Shown here piece after piece: positions 34,568 to 43,577 of a stretch of DNA of 64,000 nt (the stretch's first letter is position 1; each line of letters opens with the position of its first letter). The DNA comes from Tepidamorphaceae bacterium (GTDB lineage: Bacteria; Pseudomonadota; Alphaproteobacteria; Rhizobiales; Tepidamorphaceae), in NCBI GenBank assembly GCA_028279445.1, contig JANQNT010000031.1, forward strand, positions 57,955 through 121,954, given 5' to 3'. The notes under the pieces are model-generated. The model worked only from the letters and a program-made list of their open reading frames with translations. It had not been told where the DNA came from and did not search any database. Both the position numbers and the translations under genes were made by a program.

Positions 34568-36088
34568 TCAATACCAGGCGTCGGGCAGTTCGCGCTTGCG
34601 CCTTGCGACGAACGCGGCGAGTTCCTCGCGCTTGGCCACCTCCATGGGCGGTGCCTGATACTCGCTGAGCAGGTGCTTCCAGCGCCGGAAGGCACGCTGC
34701 CGCATATCGTCGGCGCCGGCTTCCTCCCAGCTCTCGACGTTCTCGCTGTCGCTGAGTTTCGGCTCGTAGAAGGCCGTCTGGTAATTGCGCATGGTGTGGG
34801 CTGATCCAAGGAAGTGTCCGCCAGGAGCGACCTCGTCATAGGCATCGCGCGCGAAGTCCTCGTCAGAGGTTTCGAGCCCCAGTGTCAGGATCTTCTGGTA
34901 GCTGCCGAGGCGGTCCGCATCCATCACCAGCTTCTCGAAGCCCGTGCACAGGGCGCCTTCCAGCCAGCCGGCCGCATGGAGGATGAAATTGGCGCCCGCG
35001 AGCATGGTCGAGTGCATCGAGTCGGCGCTCTCGTAGGCGGCCTGCGCATCCTCGATCTTGGAGGCTGTCAGCGATCCACCGCAGCGCAGCGGCAGCCCCA
35101 GGCGCCGGGCGAGTTGGCCGACGGCGTAGTTCGACACCACCGGCTCCGGCATGCCGAAGGTCGGCGCGCCGGACTTCAGCGACATCGAGGACAGGAAGTT
35201 GCCCAGCACGAACGGGGCACCGGGACGGATCAGTTGCACATAGGCGCAGACCATCATCGCCTCGGCGACGGCCTGGGCCACCGCGGCGGCGGTCGCCACC
35301 GGTCCCATGGCGCCACTGAGGATGAACGGGACGCAGATGATGCCCTGGTTGCGCGACGAATAGGCGCGAACCGCTTCCGTAACCACCTTGTCCACGAGCA
35401 GCGGCGAGTTGGTGTTCACATTGCCGAGGATGACGCAATCGCTCTCCAGCACCTCGGCGCCGAAGATGATCTCGGCCATGTCGACGCTGTCCTGGGCGCG
35501 GCTCATCTCGGTGATGGCGCCAAGGTGCGGCTTGTCGCTCAGCGTCATGTGGGCAAGCAGCATGTCGAGATGACGCTTGCTGACCGGGATGTCGCACGGC
35601 TCGCAGGTCACGAAGCCGCCGTGATGCAGGTTCGGCAGCATGTAGGTGAGGCGCACGAGGTCCTCGAAGGCGGCCAGGTCGCCATAGCGCCGCCCGCCTT
35701 CCAGATCGCGCACGAACGGCGCGCCGTAGATCGGGGCGAAGACCTGATGATGGCCGCCGATGACGACGGAACGATCCGGATTGCGGGCAAGCTGCCGGAA
35801 TTCGGACGGTGCCTTGGCGCACAGGTCGCGAATCCAGTCGGCCGGCGCGCGAACGATGTCGCCTTCGATGCGCGCGCCCTCGTGCTTCCACAGCTCAAGC
35901 GCCGTTGGATCATCGCGGAAGGCGATGCCGACATTCTCGATGATCCAGTCGACCTGTGCCTCGAGCTTTACGACCTGCTCCTCGTCGAGCATGTCGTAAT
36001 AGGGAATGCGACGTTGAACGTGCGGCGATGCGGCGGCAACGCCCGTCTCCAAATCCCGTGTGCGCGAGGCGCGTCCCCGCCGTGCCAT
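34568..36088 (-). CDS. second MttB-family methyltransferase, non-pyrrolysine
   Basis: The 506-residue protein is homologous to the MttB-like protein at 8500-10068: shared order of a LARNP segment, SKRHLDMLLAHMTLSDKP, LGNVNTNSPLL, FLSSMSLKSGAP and GANFILHAAGW. It has no internal TAG. It differs enough to be a separate subfamily member with its own substrate. It is first in the run with the MDR and FAD/GcvT genes and divergent from a LysR gene. The expected reaction is removal of a methyl group from a quaternary or tertiary amine, but the methyl acceptor (a corrinoid protein or otherwise) is not encoded here. Confidence 0.85.
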   Translation of the reverse strand: MARRGRASRTRDLETGVAAASPHVQRRIPYYDMLDEEQVVKLEAQVDWIIENVGIAFRDDPTALELWKHEGARIEGDIVRAPADWIRDLCAKAPSEFRQLARNPDRSVVIGGHHQVFAPIYGAPFVRDLEGGRRYGDLAAFEDLVRLTYMLPNLHHGGFVTCEPCDIPVSKRHLDMLLAHMTLSDKPHLGAITEMSRAQDSVDMAEIIFGAEVLESDCVILGNVNTNSPLLVDKVVTEAVRAYSSRNQGIICVPFILSGAMGPVATAAAVAQAVAEAMMVCAYVQLIRPGAPFVLGNFLSSMSLKSGAPTFGMPEPVVSNYAVGQLARRLGLPLRCGGSLTASKIEDAQAAYESADSMHSTMLAGANFILHAAGWLEGALCTGFEKLVMDADRLGSYQKILTLGLETSDEDFARDAYDEVAPGGHFLGSAHTMRNYQTAFYEPKLSDSENVESWEEAGADDMRQRAFRRWKHLLSEYQAPPMEVAKREELAAFVARRKRELPDAWY

Positions 36089-36184
36089 GGCGACCGTCCC
36101 CAGAGGTTCATCCGGACCGAGGATAGGCGCCGGGAGCGGTTCTGTGACGGTTGAAAAAACCGATCACTTGGATAACCTGAAATT

Positions 36185-37132
36185 ATGCAAAGCCCCTGGG
36201 ATATGCTGACCTCGCCGCGTCATCTGGTGGTCTTCGAGGCCGCCGCCCGCAATGGGTCCTTCACGCGCGCGGCCGATGAACTGAACGTTCAGCAGCCCGC
36301 CGTCAGCGCGACCATCAAGCAGCTTGAAGCGACGCTCGGGGTGAAGCTGTTCACGCGCCAGCACAAGAAGGTGGAACTGACCGAGGCGGGCCTTCGGCTT
36401 TATTCCGATACCTCGCGGGCCTTCGAACAGCTCAGCCTGTCGGCGCAGGCGGTGCGCCAGTTGGCCAGTTCCGACTACGTCACGCTGAACGCGTCGTCTG
36501 CCTTCAACAACTACTGGATGATGCCGCGTCTGGCGCGGTTTCAGAAAGGTCAGACGGAGATCGATCTGCGGCTGCAGACCAGCGATCGCGAACCCGATCT
36601 CGATACGGAGAACATCGATCTGGCGATGCGCCGCGGGCATGGTGTGTGGCCGGGCTGCGAGGCCGAATTCCTGGCGCCGGAAGTGATCTATCCGGTCGCC
36701 GCTCCACAGATCATGGAGGCGGCAAGCGAACTCTGCGCACCCGTCGATCTGCTGCACCAAAGGCTCATCCATCTCGAAGAACCCACCCGCGAACGACCCG
36801 GTTGGCAGCGCTGGTTTGCGCATTTCGGGATCAAGCAGCAGACGCCGCAGAGCGGCCTGCGGCTGAATGACTATGCGCTGGTGTTGCAAGCCGCGATGGC
36901 CGGCGAGGGCTTCGCCTTCGGATGGCAGCACCTGACCGGCCAACTGGTCGAACAGGGCCTGCTGGCGGCGCGCAAGGACTGGGCCTGGACGACCGGCCTG
37001 GGCTTCTATCTGGTCTGGTCCGGCAACCGGCCGCTGTCACCTGCGGCAACGCGCGTGCGCGACTGGATTCTCGAAGCAGCGACAGACGGACGCCAGCAGC
37101 ACCGGGGCGCAAAACGCCCCCGGGCGATGTGA
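36185..37132 (+). CDS. LysR-family transcriptional regulator (GcvA-like)
   Basis: The 315-residue protein has the LysR winged helix (LVVFEAAARNGSFTRAADELNVQQPAVSATIKQLEATLGVKLFTRQ) and a two-lobe effector domain. It is divergent from the second MttB gene with a 96-bp gap, the usual arrangement for a regulator of the neighbouring operon. The tail RAKRPRAM-like end is basic and short. The effector is probably the MttB substrate or a product; that is inferred from position. Confidence 0.88.
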   Translation: MQSPWDMLTSPRHLVVFEAAARNGSFTRAADELNVQQPAVSATIKQLEATLGVKLFTRQHKKVELTEAGLRLYSDTSRAFEQLSLSAQAVRQLASSDYVTLNASSAFNNYWMMPRLARFQKGQTEIDLRLQTSDREPDLDTENIDLAMRRGHGVWPGCEAEFLAPEVIYPVAAPQIMEAASELCAPVDLLHQRLIHLEEPTRERPGWQRWFAHFGIKQQTPQSGLRLNDYALVLQAAMAGEGFAFGWQHLTGQLVEQGLLAARKDWAWTTGLGFYLVWSGNRPLSPAATRVRDWILEAATDGRQQHRGAKRPRAM

Positions 37133-37213
37133 GCCTGTCCACACCCATCATGTCGCCATCGCGATCGCGTGCTATGGTCATCTCCGGTTGGGGGATAATG
37201 GGGAGACATGACC

Positions 37214-37702
37214 ATGTCCGGAACTCTCGATATCCAACAACCGCAACCCTTCGACCTCGTTGGCCACGACATCCTGATCGCCGGCAACGCCGTTGCCTTT
37301 GAGGGAACGCTGACGATCCGTGTCTCCGAGGGTCACGACGAATATGCGTCGTTTACGCAGGTCGGGTCGCTGGCGCTGCGCCAGTTCCAGGGGTCGATCA
37401 CCATTCCCGAAACCAACGCGTTTCAGTTGACGCGCCTGTTCGTGACGCTTGCCGACGACACCGGCAACGAGAACGGCCCGGCGGTGACGATCCCGGTGCT
37501 GTTCGGTCCGAAGATTCTGCAAGGCTACGGTGGCTACTGGTCCTATACCGTGCAGCCTGGCGACAACCTGACCAAGATCGCGCGCGACCAGTACGGCAAC
37601 GACGATTTCCAGCCGATCCTTCAGGCCAACCAGCACATCATCAACGATCCGAATGTGATTTTCGCCGGCCAGGTGCTGCGCATTCCGCGCAACGACGTGT
37701 AG
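37214..37702 (+). CDS. Gmad2-like plus LysM domain protein
   Basis: The 162-residue protein has an N-terminal immunoglobulin-like domain similar to Gmad2 (about 1-105; QPFDLVGHDILIAGNAVAFEGTLTIRV) and a C-terminal LysM domain (about 110-158; YTVQPGDNLTKIARDQYGN and IFAGQVLRIP) that binds peptidoglycan. No signal peptide is visible, which is odd for a wall-binding domain; similar LysM proteins without a leader are nevertheless common. GGGGAG is eight bases before this ATG; an ATG two codons earlier is too close to the site. No operon partner. Confidence 0.8.
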   Translation: MSGTLDIQQPQPFDLVGHDILIAGNAVAFEGTLTIRVSEGHDEYASFTQVGSLALRQFQGSITIPETNAFQLTRLFVTLADDTGNENGPAVTIPVLFGPKILQGYGGYWSYTVQPGDNLTKIARDQYGNDDFQPILQANQHIINDPNVIFAGQVLRIPRNDV

Positions 37703-38041
37703 CGCACGCAGCGAATCCATCGTCAGATATGGTCCGCTTCAGCGGCGCGTTCCGAGGCCGGAGCGCGCCGCGACCTTGTGTGTGGCTACCGTATCGCCGG
37801 GAGCATCGTCGGGTCCCGCTCCGAGCGGCCATTCATCGGGCTGCCAAGGGGCTTCCAGTATTCACCGTACCGGAATTGAATTGCATCAAGTTTTCTCGGC
37901 CCTTATCGCTGTAAGTGTCAATCAAATCAGGCACTTGGATAATAATTATTCTAAATAAATACAACTGATGCTCAGTTACCCCGTGCGCGTATCCACGTAA
38001 ACCTGCGCGCCGGTCTGCATTCGATCCGGAGAGAGGCAGCC
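37703..38041. other. 339-bp intergenic region without a recognisable gene
   Basis: Nothing coding is supported here. The second half turns AT-rich (about 37905-37965, including ATAATAATTATTC), unlike the surrounding DNA, and probably carries the promoter for the gene at 38042. GGAGAGAGG lies just before that start codon. No RNA gene or repeat was recognised. Confidence 0.6.
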
Positions 38042-38416
38042 ATGCTCGAAATCGCCCTTGTGATCCTGACCATCAACAATGCCGGACTGGTCCGGATGTC
38101 GTTGAGCCCCGCCGAGACGATGGAGGCCTGCGTCGAACAGGCCGAAACGGTCAATGGCATGCTGACCGGGTTCGGCTACACGGTGCTGGGCATGCGTTGC
38201 GGCAAGAGCGACATGGCGCTGTCGGAGTTCTCCCATGGCGCGACGGTGGAGGACGAACGCCATCGCTACCGGGTCGCGCTGCTTGGCGATGGGCTGGAGG
38301 GCGGGTTCGAGCTGACCGCGGTCGCGGACGGCGAGACCTGTCATGCTCCCACGTCCGAGCAGGCATACTGCGTCGTTTCCTCACAGAGCGTCCTGGCCAA
38401 GCCGAGCGACGGCTGA
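38042..38416 (+). CDS. hypothetical protein, 124 aa, cysteine-containing
   Basis: I do not recognise this protein. It begins with a short hydrophobic stretch (MLEIALVILTINNAGLV) and holds four cysteines (in EACVEQ, MRCGKS, ETCHAP and AYCVVS) that could form two disulfides if it is exported. The hydrophobic lead is short and lacks a basic N-region, so export is uncertain. GGAGAGAGG precedes the ATG. It stands alone, convergent with the FAD oxidase gene 23 bp away. Confidence 0.65.
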   Translation: MLEIALVILTINNAGLVRMSLSPAETMEACVEQAETVNGMLTGFGYTVLGMRCGKSDMALSEFSHGATVEDERHRYRVALLGDGLEGGFELTAVADGETCHAPTSEQAYCVVSSQSVLAKPSDG

Positions 38417-38439
38417 TTGCCGCATGGCATCGGCACCCG

Positions 38440-39717
38440 TCAGGCAATGCTCTTCCACAACTGGTTGGCGGTGAAGGCGAGATCGTAGGCGCGCTCCCTC
38501 AGGCGCGCGCCGGGCACCGCCTGCATGTCGCTCACCGGCATGGGCAGCCGGGCAGGGTCCATGCCGCTCAACAAGTCTGCCAGCGCCTGCCCGAACAGCG
38601 TGCCGGTGGTGATGCCGCGCCCGTTATAGCCAATCGGCGTCCACAACCCGTCGGCGAGCCGGTGAATACGCGGCAGGTGATCCGGCGTCATGGCGATGCG
38701 GCCGTCCCAGGCATCCTCGAAGGCCACCTCGCCGAGTTCGGGGAACAGCCGTTTGAGCTTGCGGCGCGCCCAGGCGCGGCTGAGGCCTTGATCCTTGTTG
38801 CCGATGACGCGGCCCATGGAGCCGATGATCAGCCGGCCGGCGGCATCGCGCCGGCAACTGAACATGATCGATCCGGTGGTCCATAGCCCCTGCCGCTGCT
38901 GGAGAATGGCGCTGGCGGCATCGCCCAGCGGCCCGGTGGCGAGCTGGAAATAGCGGATCGTGCTGTAGACACGGTCGAGCCCCGGCCACAGCGTATCGGT
39001 ATAGGCGTCGGTGGCGAGCACGACGTTGCGCGCCGCGAGGTCGCCGCGCGATGTCGCCAGCCGCCAGCCGGTCTGCTCCGGCGTGACCCCGGTGACCTTC
39101 GCTGCCGTCGAGATGGCCGCACCCGCGGCCTTGGCCGCCCGCGCCAGACCGCGCACATAGCCGACCGGATTGATGGTGCCGGCGCGGCGGTCGAGCAACC
39201 CGCCGTGGAATGCCCTGCTCCCGGTCAGCTTCGCGACCTCGTCGGGTCCCAGCAGATCGACCGGTGCGCCCATACGCCGCCAGCCGGCATGGCGGTTTCG
39301 CAGCTCCTCGAAGCCCGACGGCGCATGGGCGGCGTGGATGGTGCCCGAACGTGTTGCCTCGCAGCGGATCTGATGGGTTTCGATCAGGTCGAAGACGGTT
39401 CCCGGCCCCTCGGCGAACAGATCGACGAAACGCGGCCCGTGGTCCGGCCCGAGTGCCGCGCGCAGCTCATCGGGCGGCAGCCACAGTCCCGCATTGACCA
39501 GGCCGACATTGCGCCCCGAGCCGCCGAAGCCGAGCTGTTCGGCTTCCAGCACATGTGCCGAAAGGCCTTTTTCCGCACAGAACAGCGCGGTGGACAATCC
39601 TGTGAAGCCGCCGCCGACGATGGCGACATCGCAATGGCCTTGCGGGTCGGGGCCCGGCGCTGGCTCCGGTTCCTCGGCGGTGGTCTCCCAGAGCGAGATC
39701 GGGTCTGCCTTGGCCAT
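38440..39717 (-). CDS. FAD-dependent oxidoreductase (DAO family, PuuB/OrdL-like)
   Basis: The 425-residue protein has the FAD motif VAIVGGGFTGLSTA (about 31-44) and GSGRNVGLVNAG, followed by a DAO-family body ending in YNGRGITTGTLFG. It is a paralogue-type relative of the oxidase at 11278-12618 and would oxidise an amine or imino acid with O2 or a membrane acceptor. It has no operon partner: the next upstream gene is divergent. Substrate unknown. Confidence 0.82.
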   Translation of the reverse strand: MAKADPISLWETTAEEPEPAPGPDPQGHCDVAIVGGGFTGLSTALFCAEKGLSAHVLEAEQLGFGGSGRNVGLVNAGLWLPPDELRAALGPDHGPRFVDLFAEGPGTVFDLIETHQIRCEATRSGTIHAAHAPSGFEELRNRHAGWRRMGAPVDLLGPDEVAKLTGSRAFHGGLLDRRAGTINPVGYVRGLARAAKAAGAAISTAAKVTGVTPEQTGWRLATSRGDLAARNVVLATDAYTDTLWPGLDRVYSTIRYFQLATGPLGDAASAILQQRQGLWTTGSIMFSCRRDAAGRLIIGSMGRVIGNKDQGLSRAWARRKLKRLFPELGEVAFEDAWDGRIAMTPDHLPRIHRLADGLWTPIGYNGRGITTGTLFGQALADLLSGMDPARLPMPVSDMQAVPGARLRERAYDLAFTANQLWKSIA

Positions 39718-39875
39718 TGTGTCGGTCCGCTTCCCGCTCGAATGTGTGTGGCTGCCTACCTTTGCACGGATCGTGGCTGCGGGTGCCCGCTGTCATGACG
39801 TTGTCAATGCTCCGTCATCGCCCGGTCGCCATTTGAGTGGAATGTTGGTCGGGTCGCAGATCAGGAGGTGAGGGC

Positions 39876-41096
39876 ATGAGACATACGATATCGGCGCTGC
39901 TGGTGCTGGCAGCTATCGGTGCGGCGGGCACGGCGCAGGCGGATGGAGTGGAGCTTGGCCCACGGCCCTTCTTCCTGATCGACCAGATGCGCGACGGGCC
40001 GCTGAAATCGAAGCTGCTGTCCTGCGCGGAGCGCGATTTCAAGCCGAGCCTGTTCTCGATCGGCCATCGCGGCGCGCCGATGATGTTTCCCGAGCACACG
40101 GTGGAGTCCAACGTCGCGGCGGCGCGCATGGGCGCCGGCATCCTGGAATGCGACGTCACCTTCACCAGGGACAAGGAACTGGTCTGCCGCCACGCCCAGA
40201 ACGACCTGCACACCACCACCAACATTCTGGCGACGCCCCTGGCGGAGACATGCACCGTGCCCTTCACGCCGGCGCAAGGCGAGGAGCCGGCGCGCGCGGA
40301 GTGCCGCACCAGCGAGATCACGCTGGCCCAGTTCCGCACGCTCACCGGCAAGATGGATGCTGCCGACAGATCGGCGATGACGGTCGAAGGCTATATGGAT
40401 GGCACGGCGAACTGGCGCACTGACCTCTATGCCGCCAGCGCCGGCACGCTTATGACGCACGCGGAGTCCATCGCGCTGTTCCGTACGCTGGGCGCCAAGT
40501 TCACGCCGGAACTGAAATCGCCCGCCGTCGAGATGCCCTTCGAGGGCTTCAGCCAGGAAGATTACGCCCAGAAGCTGATCGACGAGTACAAGGCTGCCGG
40601 CGTGCCACCGGAGGATGTCTGGCCGCAGTCCTTCAACCTCGATGACGTGCTCTACTGGATCAGGGCCGAGCCGGACTACGGTGCCCAGGCGGTCTATCTC
40701 GACGGGCGCTACAACGTGGACGGCTTCGATCCCATGAAGCCGGAGACCTATGAGCCGTCGATGGCGGAGTTGGTCGAGAAGGGCGTCAACTACATCGCGC
40801 CGCCGACCTGGATGCTGGTGACGCACGAGGACGGGCGCATCGTGCCCTCGCCCTACGCCAGGGCTGCGCGCGAGGCCGGCCTGAAGATCATCACCTGGAC
40901 GCTGGAGCGGTCTGGTCCGCTGGGAACGGGCGGTGGCTGGTATTACCAGTCGATCGAGCCAGTGGCCAAGGCGCAAGGCGACGGCGCGATGTACGAACTG
41001 CTGCACGTGCTGGCGCAGGATGTCGGCATCGAAGGCATCTTCTCCGACTGGCCGGCCACGGTCACCTACTACGCCAACTGCATGGGGCTTGAGTGA
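39876..41096 (+). CDS. glpQ: secreted glycerophosphodiester phosphodiesterase
   Basis: The 406-residue protein has a Sec signal peptide ([22 protein letters not shown]) and a GDPD TIM barrel: [17 protein letters not shown] with the catalytic His, [18 protein letters not shown] with the second His and acidic residues, and a closing IFSDWPATV. It hydrolyses glycerophosphodiesters such as glycerophosphocholine to glycerol 3-phosphate plus an alcohol in the periplasm. AGGAGG precedes the ATG. Choline or betaine-type alcohols released would suit the betaine genes elsewhere in the window; that link is inference. Confidence 0.88.
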   Translation: MRHTISALLVLAAIGAAGTAQADGVELGPRPFFLIDQMRDGPLKSKLLSCAERDFKPSLFSIGHRGAPMMFPEHTVESNVAAARMGAGILECDVTFTRDKELVCRHAQNDLHTTTNILATPLAETCTVPFTPAQGEEPARAECRTSEITLAQFRTLTGKMDAADRSAMTVEGYMDGTANWRTDLYAASAGTLMTHAESIALFRTLGAKFTPELKSPAVEMPFEGFSQEDYAQKLIDEYKAAGVPPEDVWPQSFNLDDVLYWIRAEPDYGAQAVYLDGRYNVDGFDPMKPETYEPSMAELVEKGVNYIAPPTWMLVTHEDGRIVPSPYARAAREAGLKIITWTLERSGPLGTGGGWYYQSIEPVAKAQGDGAMYELLHVLAQDVGIEGIFSDWPATVTYYANCMGLE

Positions 41097-41222
41097 GTGG
41101 GCTTTATTCCTGCTCACGGCGAGTTCGCTATCGCTCACCGCCTCCGCGAGGGCGGCCTGACCGGCCGGGCACGCAGTCGCGTGCCTGGGTGCCAGATACT
41201 CTATCGCTGCGGAGAGATGCCG

Positions 41223-41260
41223 TGAGCCCCGAAAAGTGGGAACCGGTTTTCGGATAAGGC
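41223..41260. repeat. short copy of the CCGAAAA/TTTTCGG intergenic repeat
   Basis: CCGAAAA (41229-41235) and TTTTCGG (41247-41253) flank GTGGGAACCGG, matching the core of the longer copy at 50392-50492. The outer GAGCATGATC arms are missing here. The element is a familiar Rhizobiales-type intergenic sequence by memory. It sits between the phosphodiesterase gene and the SOS mutasome. Confidence 0.7.
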
Positions 41261-41321
41261 GAACGGCCAGCAAGAATGCTCATCCCCTGTCCCATATTGA
41301 CTCACTTTCCGCCCCACGCTA

Positions 41322-41336
41322 GAACAAAACATGAAC
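41322..41336. promoter_or_regulatory. LexA (SOS) box of the mutasome operon
   Basis: GAAC-AAAACAT-GAAC is an exact GAAC-N7-GAAC, the reverse reading of the alphaproteobacterial LexA site GTTC-N7-GTTC. It overlaps the first possible ATG of imuA (41331), so LexA bound here would block the promoter, and translation may start slightly later. Confidence 0.85.
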
Positions 41337-42098
41337 ATAATGATGCCACAGACGCTGCCACGCGTGGCAGTGCGGGTGGCGCCACGAGAGGTGCTGCATC
41401 GGGCCTTGCAGATGCAGCCCGCCTCCGCCCGGAAAGCGCCGGCGCGCCGGGCGCGGCTGTGCGAGGTCTTCGCCGATGACCGCGACGGGGCAGGGGCTGC
41501 GGCCGTGCTGGCGATGGCGGTGCAGGCGGCAGGGCAGACGTCGGGCGGGGCGCGCGATGGCCGGCCGCTGCTCTGGGTGCAGCAGCGCATGGCGACACAC
41601 GAAGGGGGCGCATTGTCGGCGCGCGGACTGGCCGGCCGGGTGCCGGAGGGCGGCGTGATCAGGGTTGCCGCGCGGAACGCGGCGGATGTGTTGTGGGTGA
41701 TGGAGGAAGGCTTGCGATGCAAGGGACTTGCCGGAGTTATCGGGGAGGTCTGGGGCGCGCCGGCCGTGCTCGATTTCACTGCCAGCCGCCGCCTTTCCCT
41801 GCGCGCCGAAGCGTATGGCGTGCCCGCCTTCCTGCTGCACCTTTCCGCAACCCCGCGGCCAAGTGTTGCCTGCGAGCGCTGGCGGGTGCGTTCGCTTGCC
41901 TCCAGCGTGCATCCCTTCGATCCGCAATCGCCGGGCGAGGCGCGCTGGGACATGGAACTGTTCCGCGCCCGCTGGCGGCGGCCGGGGCGATGGATCGGGC
42001 AGCATGACCGGGCGGCGCATCGTCTCGATCTGGCTGCCCCGCTTCGCGCTGGAGCGCTGGCAGATGAGCCGGGCGAAGGGAAACGGCAAAGCGCCTGA
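41331..42098 (+). CDS. imuA: ImuA, accessory protein of translesion mutasome
   Basis: The 255-residue protein is ImuA (SulA/RecA-related) by its place at the head of imuA-imuB-dnaE2 and by patterns such as RRARLCEVFADDRDGAGAAAVLAMAVQ and LRAEAYGVPAFLLHL. It helps ImuB and DnaE2 bypass DNA lesions. The LexA box overlaps this ATG, so a start at 41340 or 41343 (also ATG) is possible; no ribosome site is evident for any. A perfect 16-bp palindrome (41355-41370) lies within the first codons. The 3' end overlaps imuB by 95 bp. Confidence 0.85.
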   Translation: MNIMMPQTLPRVAVRVAPREVLHRALQMQPASARKAPARRARLCEVFADDRDGAGAAAVLAMAVQAAGQTSGGARDGRPLLWVQQRMATHEGGALSARGLAGRVPEGGVIRVAARNAADVLWVMEEGLRCKGLAGVIGEVWGAPAVLDFTASRRLSLRAEAYGVPAFLLHLSATPRPSVACERWRVRSLASSVHPFDPQSPGEARWDMELFRARWRRPGRWIGQHDRAAHRLDLAAPLRAGALADEPGEGKRQSA

Positions 42099-43560
42099 CG
42101 TGGGTTTGCCGGGCGATACGCCGCTGGTGCTGGCGCGCGAGGGCGCGCACGGGCTGGTTGTCCACGCGCTGAATGCTGTCGCGCGCGAAGCGGGCATCGG
42201 CACCGGCGCGCGCGTCACCGACATGCGCGCCTTGTGCCCGGAACTGATCGTCGCCGACGCCGATCTTGATGGTGACACGCGCGCGCTTGAGCGGCTGGTC
42301 TTGTGGTGCCGCCGGTGGTCGCCGGTCAGCGCCGCGGACGGGACCGACGGTGTGGTGCTCGACGCCACCGGTGCGAGCCACTTGTGGGGCGGCGATGGTC
42401 CCATGCTGTCCCATGTGCAGGAGACACTTGCCGGCATCGGCTTTTCGGCGCGTTTGGCCATGGCGCCGACCCATGGGGCGGCCTGGGCACTGGCGCGGTT
42501 TGCTGGCGACACGCGCGTTGTGTGTGAAGACGAGGAGGTGGCCGGGCAACTCGCGTCGCTGTCGCCGGAAGCCCTGCGGCTGAACGGCGAGACGGTGCTG
42601 CTGCTGCGTCGTCTCGGACTGAAGACCATCGGCGCGCTGATCGACATCCCACGGCTGTCGCTGGCGCGGCGCTTCGCCGACGCGGACGATGACCGGAGCC
42701 ATCCGCTCAGGCGTCTCGACCAGGCGCTGGGGCGCGTCGCCGAGCCGGTCTTCGGGCCGGTCGATCCGGTGCGCCACCGCGCACTTGTGCGCTTCGCCGA
42801 GCCGGTGATGGACGTGGCGCCGCATGTGGCAGGCCTTGCGCGGGACCTGTGCCGGCGGCTTGCGCGGCATGGGCTCGGGGCGCGGGCGTTGCGGCTCGCC
42901 GCCTATCGTGTCGATGGCGAGACCGGCACGGTGGATGTGGCAACCGCGCAGCCGAACCGCGATCCGGAGCATCTGGCGCGGCTGTTCGAGGGGCGCTTCG
43001 ACTGGCTCGATCCGGGCTTCGGCATTGATGCCATCGCGCTGGAGGCAACACTCGCCGAGCCGCTCGAAGAAGCGCAGGCGCGGCTCGACGGCGATCCTGA
43101 ACACGCGGTGGAGATCGCCCGCTTGGTCGACCGGTTGTGCGCGCGGCTCGGTCCCGATGCGGTGGTCTGGCCGGGCCTCAATGAAAGCCACATCCCGGAG
43201 CGAGCGGAAAGCTGGATGCCGACCTTCGGGGCTGTGCTGCGTATGCCCGGCGGCATCTGCTCCGTCGAGCGGCCGCTTCGCATGCTCGATCCGCCGGAGC
43301 CGGTCGATGTGCTCTACAGCCTTCCCGAAGGGCCACCGGCGCAATTCGTCTGGCGGCGGCTGGTGCATCGGGTGTTGCGGCACGCGGGGCCGGAGCGCAT
43401 CGCGCCGGAGTGGTGGCGCGAACCGGGCAGCGCGCGGCTGCGTGATTACTACCGCATCGAGGATTCAGACGGGCGGCGCTATTGGCTGTTCCGCGATGGT
43501 TTGCACGACGACGGGCGCGGCGGCCCGCCGCGCTGGTTCCTGCATGGGCTGTTTGCGTGA
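42004..43560 (+). CDS. imuB: ImuB, catalytically inactive Y-family polymerase-like protein
   Basis: The 518-residue protein is a Y-family polymerase homologue (RRIVSIWLPRFALERW, LVVHALNAVAREAGIGTGARVTDMRALCPEL, LDATGASHLWGGDGPMLSHV). ImuB proteins lack the catalytic carboxylates of active Y polymerases and act as a hub that brings DnaE2 and the beta clamp together. The C-terminal section (about 380-518) is the ImuB-specific tail. The ATG is inside imuA, so the two are coupled. dnaE2 follows after 17 bp. Confidence 0.92.
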   Translation: MTGRRIVSIWLPRFALERWQMSRAKGNGKAPDVGLPGDTPLVLAREGAHGLVVHALNAVAREAGIGTGARVTDMRALCPELIVADADLDGDTRALERLVLWCRRWSPVSAADGTDGVVLDATGASHLWGGDGPMLSHVQETLAGIGFSARLAMAPTHGAAWALARFAGDTRVVCEDEEVAGQLASLSPEALRLNGETVLLLRRLGLKTIGALIDIPRLSLARRFADADDDRSHPLRRLDQALGRVAEPVFGPVDPVRHRALVRFAEPVMDVAPHVAGLARDLCRRLARHGLGARALRLAAYRVDGETGTVDVATAQPNRDPEHLARLFEGRFDWLDPGFGIDAIALEATLAEPLEEAQARLDGDPEHAVEIARLVDRLCARLGPDAVVWPGLNESHIPERAESWMPTFGAVLRMPGGICSVERPLRMLDPPEPVDVLYSLPEGPPAQFVWRRLVHRVLRHAGPERIAPEWWREPGSARLRDYYRIEDSDGRRYWLFRDGLHDDGRGGPPRWFLHGLFA

Positions 43561-43577
43561 CGGGCAGGGGGTGAAGC

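Noticed and set aside
37729..37914. 61-codon open frame in the gap after the LysM gene
   Set aside because: No ribosome site, basic and irregular composition, and no motif.
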